Assembly: GCA_913063035.1 (NCBI GenBank)
Contig: CAJXYS010000016.1
Span: 1-62,593, forward strand
Length of the DNA: 62,593 nucleotides
Direction: 5' to 3'
Source: an uncultured Maritimibacter sp.
Lineage (GTDB): Bacteria > Pseudomonadota > Alphaproteobacteria > Rhodobacterales > Rhodobacteraceae
Under the pieces are notes generated by a model. The model saw only the letters and a list, made by a program, of their open reading frames with translations, was not told the DNA's origin and did not search any database. Made by a program: the position numbers and the translations under genes. Positions within the stretch are counted from its first letter, which is position 1. Each line of letters opens with the position of its first letter. Positions 38,043 through 47,900 of the stretch are shown one piece after another.

Positions 38043-38791
38043 GCGACGCCGTCGCCGCGGCCTGGGCGACGGAGGGTCTAGGCTGGCTTTTCCTCGCCGT
38101 GGCGGTGGCGGGCGTGGTGCGCGGCTTCTCGGGGTTCGGCACGGCGCTGGTCTACGTGCCCGTGGCGGCCACGGTGCTGCCGCCGGTCTGGACCCTGATT
38201 ACCCTCGTCATGATCGACCTGATCGGGCCGCTGCCGCACCTGCCGCGGGCGCTGCGCGACGGGCACCGGCGCGACATGCTGCGGCTTGGGCTCGGGGCCG
38301 TGGTGGCGCTGCCCTTCGGCGTGCTGGCGCTGTCGCAGCTGCCGGAGGCGCCCTTTCGCTGGGCGGTCTCGCTGCTGGCTCTGGCGTTGCTTTTGCCGCT
38401 GGTGGCGGGCTGGCGCTATCGCGGCGTACTGTCTCCGGCCATGGTGACGGGGGTTGGCGTGCTCGGCGGCGGGCTGGCCGGGTCGACCGGGCTCGCCGGG
38501 CCGCCGGTGATCATGCTCTACATGGCCAGCACCCATGGCCCGGCGGCGATCCGCGCCAACCTGATCCTGTACCTGCTGCTCGTCGACGTGCTGATGATGA
38601 CGGTCTTCGGGCTCAACGACATGCTCTCGGCGGTGCCGCTGGCCATCGGCGGGCTGCTTCTGCCGGTCTACCTGCTGGCAAATCTCGCCGGGGCCGCTAT
38701 TTTTCGCCCCGAGAGGGAACGAACCTACCGCGCTGCGGCTTATGTTATCATAGCGGGGTCCGCGCTCAGCGGGCTGCCGCTCTTCGACTGA
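38039..38791 (+). CDS. TauE/SafE-family sulfite exporter-like permease
   Basis: The 250-residue protein has about eight helices in two homologous halves marked by VRGFSGFGTALVYVPV and GGGLAGSTGLAGPPVIMLY, as in the TauE/SafE (DUF81) family that exports sulfite, sulfoacetate or related anions. The GTG start overlaps the secF stop, so it is co-translated. The substrate cannot be told from sequence. Confidence 0.85.
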   Translation: MSDAVAAAWATEGLGWLFLAVAVAGVVRGFSGFGTALVYVPVAATVLPPVWTLITLVMIDLIGPLPHLPRALRDGHRRDMLRLGLGAVVALPFGVLALSQLPEAPFRWAVSLLALALLLPLVAGWRYRGVLSPAMVTGVGVLGGGLAGSTGLAGPPVIMLYMASTHGPAAIRANLILYLLLVDVLMMTVFGLNDMLSAVPLAIGGLLLPVYLLANLAGAAIFRPERERTYRAAAYVIIAGSALSGLPLFD

Positions 38792-38801
38792 GGAGACCCC
38801 G

Positions 38802-39155
38802 ATGCGCCTGAACGAGGTCACTTTCGACGCCGGTCCGCCCATCGACGGCTACGGGCCGGGCTTTTTCCGCATCGGCGGCGAGCGGGTGGACGGCCCCGTC
38901 GTCATCCGCGCCGAGGGCGTGGCGCCCTGGGGCGGCTACGCGGATGCCGCGGCGCTGGACGATCTGGCCGGCACCATCGACGTGCTGTTCGTCGGCACCG
39001 GCGCCGAGATCGATCACATCCCGGCCGCGCTGCGCGACCGTCTCGAGGCCGCGGGGATCGGTGTCGAGGTCATGGCCACCGGGCCCGCCTGCCGCAGCTA
39101 CAACGTGCTTCTGTCCGAAGGCCGCCGCATCGCCGCGGCGCTGCTGCCGGTCTGA
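38802..39155 (+). CDS. Mth938-like (DUF498) domain protein
   Basis: The 117-residue protein has DGYGPGFFRIGGERVDGPVV, IDVLFVGTGAEID and MATGPACRSYNVLLSEGRR, matching the Mth938/NDUFAF3 family. Mitochondrial NDUFAF3 is a complex I assembly factor. The family is often found beside secDF in alphaproteobacteria as far as I recall. Its bacterial role is not settled. Confidence 0.8.
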   Translation: MRLNEVTFDAGPPIDGYGPGFFRIGGERVDGPVVIRAEGVAPWGGYADAAALDDLAGTIDVLFVGTGAEIDHIPAALRDRLEAAGIGVEVMATGPACRSYNVLLSEGRRIAAALLPV

Positions 39156-39177
39156 CGTCGAACCGCGGGGTTCGGCC

Positions 39178-39207
39178 TTGACGCCGCCGCCCCGCACACG
39201 CCACTAA
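39178..39207 (+). promoter_or_regulatory. Candidate sodB promoter with inverted repeat near the start point
   Basis: TTGACG (39178-39183), 18 bases, CACTAA (39202-39207). Immediately downstream, gggac-gct-gtccc (39212-39224) is a perfect 5-bp dyad at the expected initiation site. It could be an operator or the 5' hairpin of the message. AAGGAGAG precedes the sodB ATG. Confidence 0.5.
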
Positions 39208-39248
39208 CCCAGGGACGCTGTCCCAATCAGACAAGGAGAGGTTTCCAC

Positions 39249-39857
39249 ATGGCTTTTGAACTGCCCGATCTTCCCTATGCCCACGATGCGCTTGCCGATC
39301 TCGGCATGTCCAAGGAGACGCTGGAATATCACCACGATATTCACCACAAGGCCTATGTCGACAACGGCAACAAGGCGATCGCCGGGACCGAGTGGGACGG
39401 CAAGACCGTCGAAGAGATCGTCAAGGGCACCTACCAGCCGGGCGCCGTGGCGCAGACCGGCATCTTCAACAATGCCAGCCAGCATTGGAACCACGCCCAG
39501 TTCTGGGAAATGATGGGCCCGGGCGCCTCGGCGATGCCGTCCGAGCTGGAAAGCCGCATCACCGACGCGTTCGGCTCGGTCGAGAAGTTCAAGGAAGACT
39601 TCGCCGCCAAGGGCGCCGGCCAGTTCGGGTCGGGCTGGGCCTGGCTCGTCGTGGATCAGGACGGCACGCTCAAGGTCACCAGCACCGAGAACGGGGTCAA
39701 CCCGCTGTGCTTTGACCAGACGGCGCTTCTGGGCTGCGACGTGTGGGAGCATTCCTACTACATCGACTTCCGCAACAAGCGTCCGGCCTACCTGCAGAAC
39801 TTCCTGGACAACCTCGTGAACTGGGAAAACGTGGCCGAGCGGCTGTCGAAGGCCTGA
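39249..39857 (+). CDS. sodB: Superoxide dismutase, Fe/Mn type
   Basis: The cytoplasmic 202-residue enzyme removes superoxide. Expected metal ligands are His in EYHHDIHHKAYV, His in NNASQHWNHAQFW, and Asp and His in DVWEHSYYIDF. The pattern resembles iron or cambialistic SodB. The insertion GTYQPGAVAQTG before the second ligand distinguishes it from E. coli SodB. It is flanked by its own promoter and a strong terminator, so it is monocistronic. Confidence 0.95.
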   Translation: MAFELPDLPYAHDALADLGMSKETLEYHHDIHHKAYVDNGNKAIAGTEWDGKTVEEIVKGTYQPGAVAQTGIFNNASQHWNHAQFWEMMGPGASAMPSELESRITDAFGSVEKFKEDFAAKGAGQFGSGWAWLVVDQDGTLKVTSTENGVNPLCFDQTALLGCDVWEHSYYIDFRNKRPAYLQNFLDNLVNWENVAERLSKA

Positions 39858-39883
39858 TCCGCGCGAACCGCGTGACCGAAGAG

Positions 39884-39914
39884 GGGCCGGCGGGGCGATC
39901 CGCCGGCCCTTTTT
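39884..39914 (+). terminator. Intrinsic terminator after sodB
   Basis: A perfect 10-bp stem gggccggcgg/ccgccggccc (39884-39893 with 39900-39909) with loop ggcgat is followed at once by five T (39910-39914). It is the clearest intrinsic terminator in the window. Confidence 0.9.
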
Positions 39915-39930
39915 GATGCCGGGCCGGGCC

Positions 39931-39961
39931 TTGCCATTCCCCGGCGCCCGTGCCCTAAGGG
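39931..39961 (+). promoter_or_regulatory. Candidate rarD promoter
   Basis: TTGCCA (39931-39936) and TAAGGG (39956-39961) are separated by 19 bases. The spacing is wide, but the pair sits between the sodB terminator and the rarD start. Confidence 0.35.
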
Positions 39962-39979
39962 ACCCCGCGAGGAGGGCGG

Positions 39980-40939
39980 ATGCGCGAAGAGGTCAAGGGC
40001 ATACTGGCGCTGGTGGGGTGCTGCACGGTCTGGGGGCTGTCGGCGATCTATTACAAGATGGTCGCCCATGTGCCGCCGCTCGAGGTGCTGGCACACCGCA
40101 CGCTCTGGTCGGTCCTGTTCTTCGGGGTGGTCCTGGCGCTGCAGGGCCGGCTGATCGAGATCGTCCGCGTCTTCCGCGTGCCGCGCACACTGGCGGTGGT
40201 CGGCGCGGCGGGGGTGGCCATCTCCACCAACTGGTTCTTCTTCATCTTCTCGGTACAGACCGAGCGCGCGGTCCAGGCGAGCCTCGGCTACTACATCTTC
40301 CCGCTGGTGGCGGTGATGCTGGGCTTCGTGGTGCTGGGAGAGCGGCTGACGCCGTTCAAATGGGTGGCGGTGGCCCTGGCCGCGGCCGCGGTCACGGTAC
40401 TGACGCTGGGGCTTGGCGTTGCGCCGTGGATCTCGCTGGGGCTGGCCTTCAGCTTCGGGATGTACGGGCTCATCAAGGCGCGGGTGCCGGCCGGGCCCGT
40501 GGTCTCGGTCACGACCGAGGTGCTGCTGCTCTCGCCGGTGGCGCTCGTCTGGCTGATCGGCGTGCACCAGGCGGGATGGAGCGGTTTCGCCGCCGCCCCC
40601 GGCGCCGTGTTCCTCCAGGACTGGCGGGACACGCTGCTGCTGATGTGTGCCGGGCCGCTGACGGGCGGGCCGTTGATCCTGTTCTCCTATGCCTCGAAGC
40701 GGCTCACCTACGCCACGGTGGGCCTCGTGCAGTACCTGAACCCGACCCTGCAGTTCCTTGTGGCGACGCTGGTTTTCCTGGAGCCGTTCACGCCCTGGCA
40801 CGCCATCGCCTTCCCGCTGATCTGGGCCGGCCTCGCGCTCTACTCAGCCGAGAGCATCCGTCAGGAAAGATCGCGTTCCAGGGCGGCGGTCAGGGCGGGC
40901 ACGTCGGGGACGACGGTCATGAAATCGCGAAAGCTCTGA
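39980..40939 (+). CDS. rarD: EamA-family transporter RarD
   Basis: The 319-residue protein has about ten helices in two EamA halves; MREEVKGILALVGCCTVWGL and YYIFPLVAVMLGFVVLGERL are RarD-like. The family is named from a chloramphenicol-sensitivity locus and the true substrate is unknown. The last 26 codons are hydrophilic and extend past the usual end, running 79 bases into the 3' end of the opposite-strand LOG gene. The start has GAGGAGGG upstream. Confidence 0.88.
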   Translation: MREEVKGILALVGCCTVWGLSAIYYKMVAHVPPLEVLAHRTLWSVLFFGVVLALQGRLIEIVRVFRVPRTLAVVGAAGVAISTNWFFFIFSVQTERAVQASLGYYIFPLVAVMLGFVVLGERLTPFKWVAVALAAAAVTVLTLGLGVAPWISLGLAFSFGMYGLIKARVPAGPVVSVTTEVLLLSPVALVWLIGVHQAGWSGFAAAPGAVFLQDWRDTLLLMCAGPLTGGPLILFSYASKRLTYATVGLVQYLNPTLQFLVATLVFLEPFTPWHAIAFPLIWAGLALYSAESIRQERSRSRAAVRAGTSGTTVMKSRKL

Positions 40940-41418
40940 TCGGCGAAGCCCTCGGCGAGGATGTGATCGATCAGGCCCACCAGCGGATCCCAGTAGCCGT
41001 CGGTGTTGAGCAGGTAGATCGGTTTCCCGTGCAGGCCAAGCTGGCGCCAGGTCATCACTTCGAAGAACTCGTCCAGCGATCCGGGCCCGCCCGGCAGGGT
41101 CACGATCGCATCGGCGTTCATGAACATCACCTTCTTGCGCTCGTGCATGTTCTCCGTGACGATGAAGCGGCTCAGGTCGCGCTTGCCGGCCTCGCGCTGC
41201 AGCAGGTGGACGGGGATCACGCCGAAGGTCTCTCCGCCGCCGTCCTGCGCGGCGCGGGCGACCTCGCCCATCAGCCCGACATCGCCCGCGCCGTAGACGA
41301 GCCGCCAGCCATTCGCGGCCAGCGCCCGGCCGAGCGCGGTCGCCGCGGCCTTGTAGGCCGGGTTCGCGCCGTGGCGCGAGCCGCAGAAGACACAGATGGA
41401 CCTTTGGGGTACTGTCAT
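40861..41418 (-). CDS. LOG-family (TIGR00730) nucleotide phosphoribohydrolase
   Basis: The 185-residue Rossmann-fold protein has ICVFCGSRHGANPAY, YGAGDVGLMGEVARAA and the diagnostic PGGPGSLDEFFEV. Plant and bacterial LOG enzymes release cytokinin-like bases or ribose phosphate from nucleotides; the in vivo substrate here is unknown. I chose the ATG at 41418 (MTVPQRSICVFCG), since the frame upstream to 41502 is not conserved-looking. Its 3' end overlaps rarD. Confidence 0.88.
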   Translation of the reverse strand: MTVPQRSICVFCGSRHGANPAYKAAATALGRALAANGWRLVYGAGDVGLMGEVARAAQDGGGETFGVIPVHLLQREAGKRDLSRFIVTENMHERKKVMFMNADAIVTLPGGPGSLDEFFEVMTWRQLGLHGKPIYLLNTDGYWDPLVGLIDHILAEGFADQSFRDFMTVVPDVPALTAALERDLS

Positions 41419-41547
41419 CGGGAAACCTCGGCGCTGACAAATATGACCCGGTGATATAGCTGTTGCCAATCTCCCACAAGCTGCTGCAAAGTCGCGGGTC
41501 AAAGGCCTTGGGGGGTCGTAACGGGAAACGGGTAACGGGAGCGGGTC

Positions 41548-43026
41548 TTGTCCAGCAACACGCTACAGGGGCTTCTGGCGGCGGTCCTGATCGCCGCGGC
41601 GGTGACGCTCGGGGTCTACACCGTGATCACATGGCCCGAACTGCCGGACGAGACGACCGCCGTTCGCCGCGAAGCGCCGCCCGTGCAGCCGCCCGCACCC
41701 GAACCCGCACCCGCCCCCGAACCGGCTGCCGAGACACCGCCCGAGACGACGCCCCCGGCAGCCGATGCGCCGGCCCCGGACCCGCTTGCCCCAAGCTTCG
41801 ACGTGGTGCGGGTCGACCGCGCGGGTGGGGCGGTCGTGGCCGGGCGGGCCATGCCCGGCCAGCAGGTAGAGATCTTCGTCGACGCGGCGCGCGCCGCGAC
41901 CGCCGGGGCGGACGGGGCGGGCGGCTTCGTGGCGCTGTTCCAGATGCCCGAGTCCGACGCGCCGCAGGTGGTGAGCCTGGCGGCTATCGCCCCCGACGGG
42001 ACGCGCATCCTGTCCGAGGACCAGGTGATCGTCGCGCCGCGGCGCCGGGCGGTCGCCGCCGCGCCCGGGGACACGCCCCCCGCGGAAGAGGAGATCGCGC
42101 TGGCCGAAGAGACCACGCCCGCCGCGCCCGCCGCGCCGGACCTTCCCGAACCCGGCGCCGCGACAGAGGGGGCGGAATTGTCGCCCCCGCCGGACAGCGG
42201 GGCGGAAAATCGCCGGGTGGGCGAAGCGGGGATGGCGCCCGATACCGCCGATGCCGATACCCTGGCGGCGGCCGAGGCCCCCGGGACGCCGCCTGCACCC
42301 GGCACGCCGGCGCGACAGCCCGATCCGGTCGAGGAGACCGCCGCGGCCGGCACGCCGCCGGGCGCGACCGACGCGGCCGCGCCGCCATCGGCCGAGGCCC
42401 CGGCACCCGACCTGCAAGACGGGGACGGCGCGGATCGCGCCCCGGCCGTGCTGCTCGCCACGCGCGACGGCGTGACCGTGCTGCAGCCGAGCGGCGGCGC
42501 GCCCGAGGCGCTGACCGCGATTTCCATCGACGCGATCTCCTATGACGTCGAGGGCGAGGTGATGCTGTCGGGCCGGGGCGCGCCGGGCAGTTTCGCCCGC
42601 GTCTATGTCGACAACCGTCCGGTCAAGACCGCCGAGATCAGCCCCGGCGGAACCTGGCGCACGGACCTGCCCGAGGTGGCCGAGGGCGTCTACCAGCTTC
42701 GCATCGACGAGATCGATCCAGAGGGCACCGTCACCTCGCGCATCGAGACCCCCTTCCAGCGCGAGGCGGCCGCCGATGTGCGCCGCATCGCCGAGACCGG
42801 CCCCGGCGGGGCCGGGAGCGGCACGGGCGAGGGGCTGGCCGTGCCGCGCATCAGCATCGTGACGGTGCAGCCCGGCTACACGCTCTGGGGCATATCCGAG
42901 CGCAGCTACGGCGAGGGAATCGAGTATGTGCGCATCTACGAGGCGAACCGCGACCAGATCCGCGACCCGGACCTGATCTATCCCGGCCAGATCTTCGAGC
43001 TGCCCGCGTCGGCCGGCGCCGAGTGA
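41548..43026 (+). CDS. Membrane-anchored LysM protein with Ig-like repeats
   Basis: The 492-residue protein starts with TTG. One N-terminal helix ([20 protein letters not shown]) is followed by a long Pro/Ala/Glu-rich region, two Ig-like segments ([20 protein letters not shown] and [20 protein letters not shown]), and a C-terminal LysM ([17 protein letters not shown]). It probably sits in the inner membrane and touches peptidoglycan. The low-complexity middle (about residues 150-300) is likely unstructured. Confidence 0.82.
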   Translation: MSSNTLQGLLAAVLIAAAVTLGVYTVITWPELPDETTAVRREAPPVQPPAPEPAPAPEPAAETPPETTPPAADAPAPDPLAPSFDVVRVDRAGGAVVAGRAMPGQQVEIFVDAARAATAGADGAGGFVALFQMPESDAPQVVSLAAIAPDGTRILSEDQVIVAPRRRAVAAAPGDTPPAEEEIALAEETTPAAPAAPDLPEPGAATEGAELSPPPDSGAENRRVGEAGMAPDTADADTLAAAEAPGTPPAPGTPARQPDPVEETAAAGTPPGATDAAAPPSAEAPAPDLQDGDGADRAPAVLLATRDGVTVLQPSGGAPEALTAISIDAISYDVEGEVMLSGRGAPGSFARVYVDNRPVKTAEISPGGTWRTDLPEVAEGVYQLRIDEIDPEGTVTSRIETPFQREAAADVRRIAETGPGGAGSGTGEGLAVPRISIVTVQPGYTLWGISERSYGEGIEYVRIYEANRDQIRDPDLIYPGQIFELPASAGAE

Positions 43027-43084
43027 CCGGCTGGCCTTTCCCGGGTGGCCGGCCTAGGTAAGGCGCAGTGATCGCGGAGCGCGC

Positions 43085-44917
43085 ATGAGCCAGACCACCA
43101 CAGATCCCGATTTCGACGCCGCCGGCGAGCGGGCGCGCGGCTGGCGCACGATCCGACGCGTGGCGCCTTATCTCTGGCCCGCGGACAAGCCCTGGGTGAA
43201 GCACCGGGTGATCTGGGCGCTGGTTGCGCTGGCCTTCTCGAAGCTCGTGGCGGTGGGCACGCCGTTTCTCTACAAGGCGGCGGTGGATGCCCTCGCCCCG
43301 GCAGAGGGCGCCGCGCCCGGCACCTGGATGCTGGCGGTTGGCGCCGTCGGCTTGACGGTCGCCTATGGCATGGCGCGGTTGCTGGGCGTGGGGTTCACCC
43401 AGCTCCGCGACGTGATCTTCGCCCGCGTGGCGCAGCGCGCGCTGCGCCAGCTGGCGCTCGAGACCTTCGAACACATGCATGCGCTGAGCCTGCGCTACCA
43501 TATCACCCGCAAGACCGGCGGGCTCTCGCGCATCATCGAGCGCGGCGTGAAGGGCGTCGAGTTCCTGCTGCGCTTCCTGCTCTTCTCGGTCGGGCCGCTG
43601 ATCCTCGAGCTGCTGATGGTCAGCGTGATCTTCTTCGTACTCTTCGACGTGTGGTATCTTCTGGTGCTGGCGGTGACGATCGCGCTCTACGTGCTGTTCA
43701 CCTTCAAGGTCACCGAGTGGCGCGTGAAGGTTCGCAAGCAGATGATGCAGCAGGATACCGACGCCAACCAGAAGGCGATCGACAGCCTGCTCAACTTCGA
43801 GACGGTCAAGTATTTCGGCGCCGAGACCCGCGAGGCGGAGCGCTACGACCAGGCGATGGCGGGCTACGAGGAGGCCGCGCTCAAGACCGCGTGGTCGCTG
43901 GGCTTCCTGAATTTCGGCCAGTCGCTGCTGATCACGGCCGGGCTGGTGGGCGTGATGGTGATGGCCGCGATGGGGGTTCAGAGCGGCGCGCTGACGGTCG
44001 GCGATTTCGTGATGGTCAACGCCTACATGATCCAGATCACCATGCCGCTCAACTTCCTCGGCACGGTCTACCGCGAGATCCGCCAGGCGCTGGTGGACAT
44101 GGGCGAGATGTTCGACCTGCTCGAGCAGCCGCCCGACGTCACCGACAGGCCGGGGGCCCGGGCGATCGACGTGCGCGGCGGCGAGATCGTCTTCGATGGC
44201 GTGTCCTTCGGCTACGATCCGGCCCGTCCAATCCTGTCGGGTCTCGACCTTGCCGTCGGGGCCGGCGAGACCGTGGCCATCGTCGGACCCTCGGGATCCG
44301 GCAAATCCACCATCGGACGGCTGCTGTTCCGTTTCTACGACGTGACCGAGGGCGCGCTGCGCATCGATGGGCAGGATCTGCGCGCGGTGACGCAGGAAAG
44401 CCTGCACGCCGCCCTCGGGATCGTGCCGCAGGACACCGTGCTCTTCAACGACACGATCTATTACAACATCGCCTATGGCCGTCCCGACGCCAGCCGGGCC
44501 GAGGTCGAGGCCGCGGCGCGCGCGGCCAAGATCCACGACTTCGTCGCCAGCCTGCCCGAAGGCTACGAGACCCAGGTGGGCGAGCGGGGGCTGAAGCTGT
44601 CGGGCGGCGAGAAGCAGCGCGTCGGCATCGCGCGGACGCTGCTGAAGGATCCGCCGATCCTGCTCCTGGACGAGGCGACCTCGGCGCTTGACTCCGAGAC
44701 GGAGCGCGACATCCAGGACAGCCTGCGCGCCATGGGCGAGGGCCGGACGGTGATCACCATCGCGCATCGGCTCTCGACGGTGGTGGATGCCGACCGCATC
44801 GTTGTGCTCGAAGCCGGACGCATCGTCGAGAGCGGGCGGCACGAGCAGTTGCTTGCCCGTGGCGGGCGCTACGCCGCCATGTGGCAGCGCCAGCAGGCGG
44901 AGGAAGCGGCGGCCTAG
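43085..44917 (+). CDS. ABC transporter of the Atm1/HMT type (fused permease-ATPase)
   Basis: The 610-residue half-transporter has six helices and a nucleotide-binding domain: Walker A GPSGSGKSTIGRLL, signature LSGGEKQRVGIARTLL, Walker B ILLLDEATSALD. The region SLRYHITRKTGGLSRIIERG is typical of the Atm1 family, which exports glutathione-linked sulfur or metal species. A possible -10 TAGGTA (43055-43060) lies upstream. A hairpin separates it from the convergent RND gene. Confidence 0.9.
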   Translation: MSQTTTDPDFDAAGERARGWRTIRRVAPYLWPADKPWVKHRVIWALVALAFSKLVAVGTPFLYKAAVDALAPAEGAAPGTWMLAVGAVGLTVAYGMARLLGVGFTQLRDVIFARVAQRALRQLALETFEHMHALSLRYHITRKTGGLSRIIERGVKGVEFLLRFLLFSVGPLILELLMVSVIFFVLFDVWYLLVLAVTIALYVLFTFKVTEWRVKVRKQMMQQDTDANQKAIDSLLNFETVKYFGAETREAERYDQAMAGYEEAALKTAWSLGFLNFGQSLLITAGLVGVMVMAAMGVQSGALTVGDFVMVNAYMIQITMPLNFLGTVYREIRQALVDMGEMFDLLEQPPDVTDRPGARAIDVRGGEIVFDGVSFGYDPARPILSGLDLAVGAGETVAIVGPSGSGKSTIGRLLFRFYDVTEGALRIDGQDLRAVTQESLHAALGIVPQDTVLFNDTIYYNIAYGRPDASRAEVEAAARAAKIHDFVASLPEGYETQVGERGLKLSGGEKQRVGIARTLLKDPPILLLDEATSALDSETERDIQDSLRAMGEGRTVITIAHRLSTVVDADRIVVLEAGRIVESGRHEQLLARGGRYAAMWQRQQAEEAAA

Positions 44918-44932
44918 CCCGGCATCCCGGGC
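44917..44932. terminator. Bidirectional hairpin between the Atm1-type and RND genes
   Basis: A perfect 6-bp stem gcccgg/ccgggc with loop catc fills almost the whole 16-bp convergent gap. It lacks a T-run, so it is a weak or Rho-assisted terminator at best. Confidence 0.45.
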
Positions 44933-44933
44933 C

Positions 44934-47900
44934 TTACTCCGCCGCCCGGAGCGGCGGGCGGGGGCTGGCTTCCCCGGGGGCGCTGTCGCCCTCGTCCCGC
45001 GCCGCGGCGCCGGCATCGGCCGTCGCCTGCGCATCGTCCTCTTCCCAGAGGATCAGCGGCCCTTTCAGCCGCCGAGCCGCGCGGTTCAGCGCCATGTCGC
45101 GCCCGATCCGGCTGCGCTTGCCCAGCGCCAGGGCCGCCAGCCGCCGGACGCCGCCATAGGCCCCCGCCGTGGTCCAGATCCGCAGCGCCAGAAGCGCCGG
45201 CGTGAAGACCAGCGTCAGCATCGTGGCGACCCCGAGCCCGAAGACCACGGCCGTGGCCAGCTGCTTCCACCAGAGCGCGGTGGGCGAGTCGATCGAGTAG
45301 CCCCCGCCGATGAAGTCGACAGACAGCCCGAGCACCATCGGCGTCAGGCCCGCCATCGTCGTGATGGTGGTCAGCAGCACGGGGCGGATGCGTGCCTCTG
45401 CGGTGCGGATCACCGCCTCCAGCTTCGGCATGTAGGAGGCGTATTCCTGGTAGGTGTCGATCAGCACGATGTTGTTGTTCACGACGATGCCGGCCAGCGC
45501 CACGATGCCGGTGCCCGTCATGATGATCGAGAAGGGCTGGCCCATCACCAGCATCCCGATCAGCGTCCCCGTGGTCGAGAGCACCACCGCCAGCAGCACC
45601 AGCACCGAGTTGTAGAGGCTGTTGAACTGCGCCAGCAGGATCACGAACATCAGGCCCAGCGCGCCGGCGAAGGCCTTGGACAGGAACGCCTGGCTTTCGG
45701 CCTGGTCCTCGGTGTCGCCGGCCCATTCATAGGTGACGCCATCGGGCAATGGGCTTTCGCTCTCGAGCCATTGGGTCAGATGCGCGATGCGCTCGTTGGC
45801 GTTGATGGGCGCGCCTTCGGCATTGGTCAGTCCCGGCGCCACGTCCGCCTTGACGTCGAAGTAGCGCGACTGGTCCACGCGGTCGATCTGGCCGAGCTTG
45901 TCGACGGGCGCACGGGTGATGAAGTTCGAGAGCGGCACCAGCCCGTCCGGCGTGCGGACCTTCAGGCTGTCCAGCGTGGCCAGCACGCGGTCTTGCTCGG
46001 GGAAGCGGACGCGGATGTCGATTTCCTCGTCCGAGCTTTCCACCCGCATCGTGTCCAGCAGCAGCCCGCGCGTGACCAGCTGCACCATCGCGCCCACCGT
46101 GGTCACGTTGGCGCCGTAGCGCCCGGCCTTCTCGACATCGACGTCGATCTGCCAGTCGATGCCGGGCAGGGGGCGGGTGTCCTCGATATCGACGAGGCCC
46201 TCGGTCCGCTCGATCCGGTCGCGGGCGATGGCCGTGGCCTCCAGCAGCCTGTCCCAGTCGTCGCCCTTGAGCCGAAGGTTCACCGGCTTGCCCGAGGCCG
46301 GGCCCTGGGCCTGCTCCATCACGTCGGCCTCGATGCCGGGGATCGCCCGGATCGCGCTGGTGATGTCGTCCATGATCAGGTCACCGTCGCGGCGTTCGTC
46401 CCAGCGGGCGAACTCGATCTGGATCTGGCCCACCGTGTCGACGGGGGCCTGCGCGCCGCCGGTGTTCTGGTTCAGCCCGCCTTCGCCGGCGAAGGCGAAG
46501 ACCGACTCGACCCCGTCGACGGCCATGGTGCGCCGTTCGGCCTCGCGCACCAGCGCGTCCTTCTCCTCCAGGCTCAGGTTGCCGCGGGCGCGCACATAGG
46601 CGATGGCGCGCTCGGGCTCGGTGTCGACGAAGAACTCGACGCCGTTGTTGTTCTCGGCGAAGGTCATGAACGTGACGGCGACCACCGCGCCCACGGCGGC
46701 GATGGTCACGAGCGGCATGACCGGGTTGCCGGCGATCAGCGCGATGAACCGCCCGAACAGCGTGCGGCGGTAGCCGGCGCGGATCTTGCGCGGTTTCGCC
46801 TCGCGCTTGAGCGCGCCCACCGTGATCGACACCGCGACCGCCCCGGCCATGAAGACCAGCGCGCCGGGCAGCAGCGCGGCGACGCCCATGGCGCCCGGCC
46901 CGACGAGGCCCGGCAGGTAGGCCGGGTTCAGCGCCTGCATGGCGCCGACATAGAGCAGCCCGGCCGCCCCTGCCGCCAGCGCGAGCCGGACCGGCCAGGG
47001 CAGACCCCGCAGCCCGGTGGAGGCCCGGCCGAAGGCCCGGCTGATGCGCCCGGCCACGCCACCCACCACCGGCAGGTAGATCAGCGCGACCACGAGCGAG
47101 GCCGACAGCACGAAGATCAGCGTGACGGGCAGCATCCCCATGAACTCGCCCGGCACCCCGGGCCAGAACAGCATCGGCAGGAAGGCGCAGAGCGTCGTTG
47201 CCGTCGAGGCGACGATCGGCCAGAACATCCGCTTGGCGGCCTCGCCATAGGCGCGCATGGGGCCGGTGCCTTCCTGGATGCGCTTGTCCGCGTATTCGAC
47301 GACCACGATGGCGCCGTCGACCAGCATGCCGACGGCGAGGATCAGGCCGAACATCACGATGTTCGAGATCGGCACCTCCATCACCGCGAGGAAGGCGAAA
47401 CAGAGCATGAAGGAGGTCGGGATCGCGAAGCCCACCAGCAGCGCCGAGCGGGTGCCGAGCGCGGCCAGCACCACGATCATCACCAGCGCGATGGCCGTCA
47501 GCACCGAGCTTTGCAGCTGGCCCACCATGTCGGCGACGGTGTTGCTCTCGTCCATGGTGAAATCGATCCGGAGGGAGTCGCGCAGCTCCGGCGCCCAGTC
47601 GGCCTGGGCGTCCGCCACGGTCTGGCGCACGAGCTCGACCGTGTCGATGATGTTGAACCCCTTGCGCTTGACCACCTGCAGCGCCACCGTCGGCTCGCCG
47701 TTGTAGCGGGCGGTGCCGTCGCGATCCATGAAGGTCAGGCGGATATCCGCAAGATCGCCCAGCGTGACCACCCGGTCGCCATTGACCTTCACCGGCAGGT
47801 CATAGATGTCGCGCGGTTCGTCGAAGGAGGAGGGGATCTTGACCGAGAACGCGCCCTCGGCGGACTCGATCTCGCCCGCGGCGATCAGCTGGTTGTTGTT

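Noticed and set aside
41548-43026. The Pro/Ala/Glu-rich middle of the LysM protein as a tandem repeat array
   Set aside because: No fixed repeat unit could be aligned; it is low-complexity sequence.
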